Source: Paraburkholderia franconis (GTDB lineage: Bacteria; Pseudomonadota; Gammaproteobacteria; Burkholderiales; Burkholderiaceae). Taken from it: 64,000 bases of DNA. This document shows positions 57,142 through 64,000 of the stretch, in pieces. The position numbers were made by a program, and so were the translations under genes. Below the pieces are notes generated by a model. That model had not been told where the DNA came from, did not search any database, and saw nothing but the letters and a program-made list of their open reading frames with translations. Numbering within the stretch: the first letter of the stretch is position 1; each line of letters begins with the position of its first letter. The DNA is taken from positions 44,579 to 108,578 of the forward strand of contig NZ_WHNP01000031.1 of NCBI RefSeq assembly GCF_009362735.1, in the 5' to 3' direction.

Positions 57142-57325
57142 TTCGTGCTCCTTGGCGGATAGATGAGAAGCTGTTCGACGATCAAGCGGCTAGTCTGCGA
57201 TCTGCCGATTGCTTGTTCGTCGATCGGTGAATGCATTATTGCCACCGGCCTTCTATCCGCCAATTCCCGAAATGTGCGTACCGTCAAGGAGAAAATGCAC
57301 AAGCTGGTGCGGCGTGCTGCCTGCG

Positions 57326-58180
57326 CTATCCGTTACCGGGAAAGCAGCTTGCAATGAACTGCATGACACTACGGATCGCCGGAGCGTGCCGCAGATCGTT
57401 GTGAATGGAGAGCCATATCTCGCGCTGCAATGGCTGGCCCGGCCCTTCGACGATGTTCAGGCTCTCGTCCCAGTCCCCGAGGAAGTAGGGCAAGATCGCC
57501 ACCCCGACACCTGCCCGCGCGGCGGCTGCTTGCACGTCGAGACTATTGCTGCGCAGAACGACGGGACGTGACTTCGCCTGCGTGTCCAGCCAGATCTGTT
57601 GAGCAGATCCGTCGAGACTGTCGTCATATCCGATGAATTCGTAGTCTTCAGGCGCATGAGACGCCAGATAGTCTGGCGACGCGTAAAACGCGAACGGAAC
57701 CACGCCGATCTTGCGCGCGACGAGATCGGCCTCGGTTGGCCGGCTCAGACGAACTGCAATATCTGCTTCCCTTCTGATCAGCGACACATTGCGCGTATCG
57801 GCGATCAAGCGGACGCGAAGCGCTGGATGCTGCACGCGCAGCTTGCCTAGATGAGGTGCAATGACGCTGCTCGACATCGACGGAGGCGCGCTGATCACCA
57901 CCTCGCCGCTAACGACTTCCTGTCCGCCGACCGACATTCGTTCCACCGCAAACGACTCTTCCTGCATGCGCCTGCCCCGTTCGGCGATGCGTTCACCTTC
58001 TGCCGTCAGCACATAGGCGCGTGGGCGGCGGTCAACCAGCTTCAGTTCAAGGGACTGTTCGAGCGAGGCGATCCTGCGCGCGACGGTCGCATGATCGACC
58101 TTTAGACGCCGTGCGGCTTTGGCGAGCGATTGTTCCTGACTGAACGCGACGAAGTGGCGTAAATCCTCCCAGTCGAACAT
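57326..58180 (-). CDS. LysR-family transcriptional regulator
   Basis: The product is 284 residues from the ATG at 58180 (MFDWEDLRHFVAFSQEQSLAKAARRL), with GGAGAG upstream. The N-terminal helix-turn-helix is at about 15-40 (SLAKAARRLKVDHATVARRIASLEQ) and the effector-binding domain follows from about 90 (EVVISAPPSMSSSVIAPHLG). It precedes the DUF4148-aldehyde dehydrogenase-FUSC run on the same strand and could regulate it, though LysR genes more often lie divergent from their targets. Confidence 0.93.
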   Translation of the reverse strand: MFDWEDLRHFVAFSQEQSLAKAARRLKVDHATVARRIASLEQSLELKLVDRRPRAYVLTAEGERIAERGRRMQEESFAVERMSVGGQEVVSGEVVISAPPSMSSSVIAPHLGKLRVQHPALRVRLIADTRNVSLIRREADIAVRLSRPTEADLVARKIGVVPFAFYASPDYLASHAPEDYEFIGYDDSLDGSAQQIWLDTQAKSRPVVLRSNSLDVQAAAARAGVGVAILPYFLGDWDESLNIVEGPGQPLQREIWLSIHNDLRHAPAIRSVMQFIASCFPGNG

Positions 58181-59718
58181 GAACTCTCTCCTTGCCGCTT
58201 TGATTATGGAAAATCCCGCAATGGGACTACCGAACAAGGATATTAGAAGCAAACACGACAGACCTCACAGAAACGGCGATGTGAAAGCTATGTGCATTGG
58301 GTGCAAATGGGCTATGCATCGTTGCGGAAAGATGCCCCGAACCGAAACTGGCACGATCAAGAACGAGATGACAAAGCGCGCACGCCATCACAGATAGCGT
58401 CCGAGCGAGAGCGGGTGCGAATGACTCTTCCTGGCCGATCGGGAACATACGCGTCAGTCTAGCCAATTGCCGCCGGAAATCCGGCCAGTCTTAGTGTGTT
58501 TTCATATGTGCAGCGAACGTCAGGACGAACCCGCTCATTTGTCGCCCGTCGGCCACGTCTGGGACAAACGATACTGACTATGCCGCGACCAAGGCGATGC
58601 TCGAGCAGATTGACACGCCGGCGACCGCCTGAGTCTCGGTGAGCGAGGGCATGGCGGAAAATGTCAGTGGGGGAGCACACATAGTCGAGAGCGATATGAG
58701 GGCGCCCTCGCTAAGCTGAGGTATCCAGACACGCTAGGCGCTTGCAACCAATGGCCGCTCTCTCCTTCTGTCTGTCGGCTGTGATGGCTGGCGCGGGATT
58801 CGGCACGTCAAACCTCTTCGGCACGCTGTTTGACTGGTCGGGCGTGCTCCTCCTGTTCCTGACGTTCTTTTTCGAAGCGGTCGATGGAGCTTGACCGCCC
58901 TCTTCTCTCAGCCCGCATCTTGCGGCGCGGCTTTTACCACCCTGCCCTAACGCGAAATGTGCACCACGGAGCTGAAATAGGTCCTGCGCTCTCAGCAACC
59001 GGCTTCCTATGGGAACCACTTACGACCATCATGGTTCACGATGGGCCTATCAGCGAACGCTCTATTCCAATGGCTCACGGGCAAACATACCGCCACAATA
59101 AAACCTACCGTCATGATAATGTTCGAAATCTGAAATCGGCGCGAATGCCTCTGGGATGGCTTCTCACCGGAGAACCACCAAATCGCCCTACGCCGGCGGT
59201 TGACTCCGTCCGACCCTCAACAGTCCATCCAGTTGCTCGAAGACGGTTGGCCGTTTTCGAGCAACGAACGGCCATTCGTTGCCGCTCCGACCTAAGGCCG
59301 ACACGGCGCACGGAGAAATATCAAGCCGCCCCGGAACGGTTCTCTTCAACGGTGACGTGCAAAAGGCGCGTTAAACGCGCCAGCGCGGCAGGGAAACAAC
59401 CCGGGTTCCGCCGGGAACTCGTTGCGTTCCATTTTCCATTCGGTGCAAAGCGCATCAAATCGGAACATTAGTGAGGCGAAGCGATGACCGCCTGTTTCGG
59501 CATTAAGCGCAGCCTGGCGTCCTTTTCCCTGCGTCCGCCTGTGATACGCGGGTTGTGCCCGCCGGGACCAAAGTCCAATACCGCCGGTAGAGGTGGCTGC
59601 ATATACTGAAACCGACCGGATCGACGCATTGACTAACAGGCGTTAGCAAAATGAGTTCTCTTCCGACGACTGCGGGTCTATCCGCTTCGAACGTCTTGCA
59701 TTTATCCACGAAGCCTCG
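58181..59718. other. Gene-poor stretch of about 1.5 kb upstream of the porin gene
   Basis: The only protein-like sequence is a short relic at 58751-58894. The 14-bp segment CCGACCCTCAACAG at 59210-59223 recurs at 43233-43246. The porin promoter should lie at its right end. Confidence 0.4.
58751..58894 (+). pseudogene. Possible relic of a membrane transporter (C-terminal helices)
   Basis: A 47-residue frame (MAALSFCLSAVMAGAGFGTSNLF ... GVLLLFLTFFFEAVDGA) has two hydrophobic segments in an MFS-like pattern. There is no upstream remainder or ribosome-binding site. This could be a remnant rather than a gene; support is weak. Confidence 0.25.
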
Positions 59719-60927
59719 ATGAGAACTGCCTGCCGCATCCCCCTGCCGCTGATGCTACTGACAGGTGTCGCCACGGCGCATGCCCAAAGTAGCGCGACCC
59801 TGTATGGCGCGCTCGATGACTCGCTGCAGTTTGTTCACAATGCCAATCCCCACAACGATAACCTCTGGACGCTGGCGGGTGGCAATCTGCACAACAACCG
59901 TTGGGGACTCAAGGGTGTGGAAGACCTGGGCGGCGGGTTATCGGCCATTTTCCAGCTCGAAGCGGGCTTTAGTATCAACAACGGAGCAAGTAGCTCGTAC
60001 CAGACGGGGACCAAGCTGTTCGGCGGAAAGGCATGGGTTGGCCTGAGCGACAACCGCTTCGGCACGCTCACGTTCGGGCGCCAGTTTGATCCTGTCGTCG
60101 ATCTCGTTCAGCCGCTTACGGCCGACAACTTCTTCGGAGGCACCTTTACCACGCCAGGCGACGTCGATAACAACGACAACAGTTCACGTGCCAACAACGC
60201 GGTAAAGTACGCGTCACCCGTGTTGGCCGGTTTCCAGTTTGAAACGATGTATGCGTTTGGTGGAGTGGCAGGTTCGACGGGCTCGGGTCAGACGTGGTCA
60301 GCCGCGGCGACGTATGGAACGCGACCGTTCAGCGTCGCAGCCGGGTACGTTCGCATGGACAATGCATCGACCTTTGCGGGCCGGGGGTTTGTTCCACCTG
60401 CTCCGGGCGCGCCCGGTACACCACCGGGATGGGGCACGGGCGTGACGTCCGATGCCACGTTCATCTCGATCATCAACCTTGGATATGCATCCGCGAAATC
60501 AGTCGGTATCGGCTCGATTGCCGCGCAGTATGTCGCGGGCCAATTCACGTTCAACGTGCGCTATAGCAATGCCCAGTACAAGCCTGACGGCTTCTCCGCC
60601 TTCGCATCGACGGAGCGCTTCAATGTCGCGGCTGCTTACGTCGGCTATCAGGCGACACCCGCCGCGTTGCTCGGCCTGGGATACACGTACACACATGGCG
60701 CAGGCGATACGTCGGCAACCTACAACCAGATTTCGCTCGGCGCGGACTACAGTCTATCGAAGCGCACGACCGTTTATCTGATTGGTGCATACCAGCATGC
60801 GAACGGCACCCAGCGCATCGATGAGACACACACTGCGACAGCAAAGGCATCGGTGGGGAGCTATGGATATACGTCGGGATCGAGTTCGCAGGAAGTGATC
60901 AGCCTCGGCTTCCGTCATACGTTCTAG
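59719..60927 (+). CDS. Gram-negative porin
   Basis: The product is 402 residues with a signal peptide (MRTACRIPLPLMLLTGVATAHA). The mature protein starts QSSATLYGALDDSLQFVHNA and continues as amphipathic beta strands (GLKGVEDLGGGLSAIFQLEAGF, NRFGTLTFGRQFDPVVDLV), ending in the C-terminal Phe signature EVISLGFRHTF needed for outer-membrane assembly. It is a trimeric general or specific porin of the Burkholderia type. Substrate unknown. Confidence 0.94.
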   Translation: MRTACRIPLPLMLLTGVATAHAQSSATLYGALDDSLQFVHNANPHNDNLWTLAGGNLHNNRWGLKGVEDLGGGLSAIFQLEAGFSINNGASSSYQTGTKLFGGKAWVGLSDNRFGTLTFGRQFDPVVDLVQPLTADNFFGGTFTTPGDVDNNDNSSRANNAVKYASPVLAGFQFETMYAFGGVAGSTGSGQTWSAAATYGTRPFSVAAGYVRMDNASTFAGRGFVPPAPGAPGTPPGWGTGVTSDATFISIINLGYASAKSVGIGSIAAQYVAGQFTFNVRYSNAQYKPDGFSAFASTERFNVAAAYVGYQATPAALLGLGYTYTHGAGDTSATYNQISLGADYSLSKRTTVYLIGAYQHANGTQRIDETHTATAKASVGSYGYTSGSSSQEVISLGFRHTF

Positions 60928-61179
60928 CGAACTTTCATGGCGGAGGCAGAGCCAACAGGCATTGCCGAATCGGCTAGACATGGTGCGCCGGTTCAGATTT
61001 TCGCGAGAGATCAGACGATTTCTGCGTTTGCCGCAGAATGCTCGGGACCAGTTCGCGTTGCACAGGCCTTCCTGAACTGTGTGTCATCGAGCGAATGAGC
61101 GTGGCTGTTCACGCTTCCATGAAGTTTTCGGCGTCGCTATCGCCAGGTAGGTGAAGCCCAACCCTAGCAGGAGGAAATC

Positions 61180-61782
61180 TTGGCAAAAGTACTGGTGTTG
61201 TACTACTCGATGTATGGCCACATCGAAACAATGGCCAACGCCGTCGCTGAAGGAGCACGGTCGGTGCCCGGCACCGAGGTGACACTCAAACGGGTGCCCG
61301 AGACGATTCCCGAGGAGCAGGCTCGGACGATTGGCGTAAAGCTCGATCAGGCGGCTCCGGTTGCCACCCCAGATGAGCTTGCCAACTATGACGCCATCAT
61401 CTTCGGCACGCCCACGCGATTCGGCAACATGTCCGGCCAGATGCGTACCTTCCTTGATCAGACTGGAGGCCTGTGGATGAAGGGTGCGCTGGTCGGCAAG
61501 GTCGGCAGCGTATTCGCGTCGACGGGCACACAGCACGGGGGCCAGGAAACCACGATAACGTCGTTTCACAGCACTCTTCTTCATCAAGGCATGCTGATCG
61601 TTGGCGTGCCGTACGCGTGCAGCGGACTCACCAATATGAGTGAGATAACAGGCGGTACGCCATACGGTGCGACCACGCTCGCTGGCGCCGACGGCAGCCG
61701 GCAGCCCACGAGCAATGAACTGGACATCGCTCAATATCAAGGCAAGCATGTTGCCGAGTTCGCGAGCCGCCTCTTCTGCTGA
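61180..61782 (+). CDS. wrbA: NAD(P)H:quinone oxidoreductase, WrbA type
   Basis: This is a 200-residue flavodoxin-fold enzyme. It starts at TTG (61180) after a strong AGGAGG, reading MAKVLVLYYSMYGHIETMA. The FMN-binding segments are YYSMYGHIETMA, GTPTRFGNMSGQMRTFLDQTGGLW and STGTQHGGQETTI. WrbA reduces quinones by two electrons, limiting radical formation. A DoxX gene lies 117 bp downstream, and the two are probably linked by redox stress. Confidence 0.94.
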   Translation: MAKVLVLYYSMYGHIETMANAVAEGARSVPGTEVTLKRVPETIPEEQARTIGVKLDQAAPVATPDELANYDAIIFGTPTRFGNMSGQMRTFLDQTGGLWMKGALVGKVGSVFASTGTQHGGQETTITSFHSTLLHQGMLIVGVPYACSGLTNMSEITGGTPYGATTLAGADGSRQPTSNELDIAQYQGKHVAEFASRLFC

Positions 61783-61899
61783 ATGTTGTAACTGCACGAA
61801 TTGCATGCGGGCAACCTTGCCGCGGGCGCGCACAGATCGCGATTATGGCGCGCATCCCGAACAATGCGGTGAACAAATGATCCTGCGATGGAGTTAACC

Positions 61900-62313
61900 A
61901 TGCGATACCTATCTCTTGAACACCAGAAAGACCCACTCCTTCTCGTCGCACGCGTGCTGTTGATGGTTCTGTTCGTCCTGTTCGGCTGGCAGAAGCTCAC
62001 CGGTTTTTCTGGCACCGTTTCTTACATGACGTCGGCGGGCACGCCGGTTCCAACATTCTCGGCGATCATTGCGGTCGTGATGGAACTCGTGGTGGGTATC
62101 GCGATCGTCGTGGGCTTTTTCACGCGCCCGCTTGCGCTGCTCCTCGCACTCTATACGCTTGGCGCTGCCCTGATCGGGCATCATTACTGGACGATGCAGG
62201 GTATGGAGCAGTATGCAAACATGATCAACTTCTATAAGAACATCAGCATCATCGGCGGCCTGCTTTTGCTATGCATCACGGGTCCAGGGAGGTATTCGCT
62301 CGACCGAAAGTAG
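61900..62313 (+). CDS. DoxX family membrane protein
   Basis: The product is about 137 residues from the ATG at 61900, chosen because GGAG precedes it; an in-frame ATG at 61888 is also possible. It has four membrane helices: LLLVARVLLMVLFVLFGWQKLTGF, FSAIIAVVMELVVGIAIVVGFF, the LALLLALYTLGAALIGHHYW segment, and IIGGLLLLCITGPGRYSLD. DoxX proteins are membrane partners of quinone or oxidative-stress enzymes. It follows wrbA on the same strand. Confidence 0.88.
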   Translation: MRYLSLEHQKDPLLLVARVLLMVLFVLFGWQKLTGFSGTVSYMTSAGTPVPTFSAIIAVVMELVVGIAIVVGFFTRPLALLLALYTLGAALIGHHYWTMQGMEQYANMINFYKNISIIGGLLLLCITGPGRYSLDRK

Positions 62314-62465
62314 AACGCTCGGTGAACTCCGCACCACCTCGCGCAGGCGTGAATCGGCAACATCCTGGTAGACGCGCGCGAGGTGTGGGCGGCGTACGTG
62401 CTTACGATCACTGCGTCGCGCGGTTGCCGCCATCACCGGGAGCACGAGCCCCCTTGCGCCTGCGG

Positions 62466-62981
62466 TCATCCGCGCAGCCTGTCTTTCTCTGCCTGATGAA
62501 TGTGCGCCGCCACGTAGGCAGAAAGCATTGAAATGAATACACCTAAGAACACGTACCCTGTCAATGCTTCGGTAGCCGCAATCATCCGGCCGTCGGGTGT
62601 GGGGCGGAAGTCGCCGTAGCCGACTGTAGTGAACGTGATGATGCTGAAATACAGGCAGCTTTCCCGGTCTTGAACGACGACGTTCGACGCGCCATCGACA
62701 ATGCCGATCCGCATGTAGATGTCGCTGTAGGTCCATATGGCCATACACAACAGGAAACCCAATGCGGTGAGTTGCACGATGAGGATCATCCGTCGGGATG
62801 TCATCAGAACCATGAGGGCGAGGAAGAACAGTAAAACAGCGTCGAGAATCGCGTCGGAACTCGGCGACAGAAGCGAGTACGACAGATGCACCACAAAAAA
62901 GCCTGCTGCTATCGGCACGAGCATGGTCGTAAGGCTCACCATTACACCCCGCAACCCTTTTAGCGACAAGTTGACGTTCAC
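62466..62981 (-). CDS. Small potassium-selective ion channel
   Basis: The product is 171 residues from a GTG at 62981 with a strong GGGAGGG upstream; a longer start at 63035 lacks such a site. It has several membrane segments, then the pore loop and selectivity filter FSIITFTTVGYGDFRP, followed by a last pore-lining helix (GYVFLGVFISMLSAYVAAHI). TVGYG defines potassium selectivity. There is no RCK or other regulatory domain. Confidence 0.88.
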   Translation of the reverse strand: MNVNLSLKGLRGVMVSLTTMLVPIAAGFFVVHLSYSLLSPSSDAILDAVLLFFLALMVLMTSRRMILIVQLTALGFLLCMAIWTYSDIYMRIGIVDGASNVVVQDRESCLYFSIITFTTVGYGDFRPTPDGRMIAATEALTGYVFLGVFISMLSAYVAAHIHQAEKDRLRG

Positions 62982-63680
62982 GAGCCCTCCCGTCAAAGGT
63001 TGATGCATGTGGCCACACACCGCCAGAATCTGCACATCACTGGCGCCGGTGTTCCTGTGTTCCTCGCCCGCGTCACGTGTTCGAGACCGGGATTTGACAA
63101 GTTACGTTCCAAGATTAGACGAGCGATCCGTCGCGCCCAAGCCGTTGGGTATTGTGCATTTTCGGTGTGGACTGCAGGTCATCGCCGCGGCTGGAATGAC
63201 TTCGGTGAGCAGGCCGGACGACACAATCCCACGGGAGCATTCCCATAGTCCTGGCTACGAGTCTGGAGACGCCCACCTCGATCATTCCCTGCCGGCTTCG
63301 ACATGCTTCAACCATTCTAGCTGCTGGACCGTACCTATCCGGGGATAGTTGCGCTGGTTGCCAGTTCTGGTGATGTTGAGGAGTATCAGGCTGGCTGCCA
63401 AAGAATGTAATCGACCATGTCGAGATCGGCGAGCGGCGGCAGCCGAGATGCTTTCATAGGGCATCCGGCAGATTTGTGAACTAGCCGTTTGAATGACGGT
63501 TTGGCGGGACGGGCGAGCGGCAACAATTGGCCCAGACCGTGTCAAAACGCCTGGCTGCTGGAAATTGACGAGACGTTCTCCCGGAACAGGTTTCGACGGC
63601 GAACTGCGGGAACACAAACGTCAAGTTACATGAAACAGCTACCGTCAAACTGCTGACACGGTTCGACCACCCCGCCAGGC
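62982..63680. other. Gene-free stretch before the terminal transposase fragment
   Basis: No supported gene; an insertion-sequence end must lie in the right part, next to the transposase, but I cannot define the terminal repeat. Confidence 0.4.
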
Positions 63681-64000
63681 TTACGCCCGCATTGCCTTTA
63701 CTACCATTTCTGCGCCGAGCAGCCTGATCACCCGCTTCATGTTGTACGCGAGCACGTGCAAGCTCATTTCGGTACTTACCCGCTCAATCGTTCTTGTCAG
63801 AAAGTGGGTTGCACCCATCCACGCCTTGAGCGTGCCGAAGGGATGTTCGACAGTCTGTCTTCGGATCCGCATCATGTCGGGGTTATGGTCAAGTCGCGTC
63901 TGCATCTCTTCGAGCACCCCTTCGTGCTCCCAGCGTGCCACCCGGCGTTGAGGGCCCGGCGTGCAGCGCGCCTTTAGCGAACATTGCTGGCAATTCGAAC
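63681..64000 (-). CDS. IS1182-type transposase, C-terminal part (cut off by window edge)
   Basis: The frame stays open to the right edge; the visible 106 residues are the C-terminal end of an IS1182-family DDE transposase. The zinc-like CQQC and C spacing (CQQCSLKARC) near the edge is followed by RRVARWEHEGVLEEMQ and VEHPFGTLKAWMGATHFLTRTIERVSTEMSLHVLAYNMKR (the third catalytic Glu region). The rest lies beyond the window, so whether the copy is complete is unknown. Confidence 0.88.
   Translation of the reverse strand, partial: SNCQQCSLKARCTPGPQRRVARWEHEGVLEEMQTRLDHNPDMMRIRRQTVEHPFGTLKAWMGATHFLTRTIERVSTEMSLHVLAYNMKRVIRLLGAEMVVKAMRA

Overview
The window is high-GC DNA from a betaproteobacterium of the Burkholderiaceae, most likely Paraburkholderia, Caballeronia or a close relative. 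This rests on the gene order yqgE-ruvX-pyrR-pyrB-pyrC', a DUF4148 secreted protein, a Burkholderia-type trimeric porin and a CIRCE-controlled groESL operon. The genus assignment is inference from gene content, not from a search.

Layout. 1-4.9 kb: a minus-strand surface-polysaccharide block with a truncated rhamnosyltransferase-like glycosyltransferase, rmlD, rmlC, rmlA, rmlB and a GDP-6-deoxyhexose reductase-like gene. 5.2-6.1 kb: apaH. 6.1-12.7 kb: a minus-strand operon yqgE-ruvX-pyrR-[iscB element]-pyrB-pyrC'(inactive dihydroorotase)-plsC. The inserted element is the most notable part of the window. It carries an intact IscB RNA-guided nuclease (TTG start, RuvC and HNH residues all present), preceded on the same strand by a structured segment that fits an omega-RNA, with hairpin element ends on both sides. 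13-19.3 kb: a PilL/ChpA-like protein of unknown role, rubA, thiD, cysC, and groESL with a consensus promoter and a perfect CIRCE operator. 19.6-24.2 kb: a scarred accessory region with a histidine-kinase remnant, a VapBC toxin-antitoxin pair, an IS5-type insertion sequence and an acyltransferase-3 gene.

24.7-30.7 kb: a SulP transporter, a polytopic membrane protein, and narK with an upstream PilJ/NarX-like soluble sensor. 31-39.3 kb: a D-xylose locus with xylFGH (ABC importer), xylA, the divergent AraC-type activator xylR and an aldose 1-epimerase. Two copies of one operator-like sequence lie upstream of xylA and of xylFGH, and a 13-bp tandem repeat lies between these two units. 40.1-43 kb: a decayed tnpB (a second omega-type nuclease relic), an orphan small protein, a YaiI-family gene and a lipoprotein hydrolase.

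43.9-51.1 kb: a secreted or membrane cluster of unknown role (TPR protein, HupE/UreJ protein with an EF-hand loop, DUF4331 protein) and, nearby, a TIGR03118 beta-propeller protein. 51.7-58.2 kb: small proteins, an FUSC efflux protein, an aldehyde dehydrogenase, DUF4148 and a LysR regulator. 59.7-63 kb: a porin, wrbA, a DoxX protein and a small potassium channel. The window ends inside an IS1182-type transposase. The region after 39 kb has long gene-free stretches and relics, as in an accessory part of a replicon.
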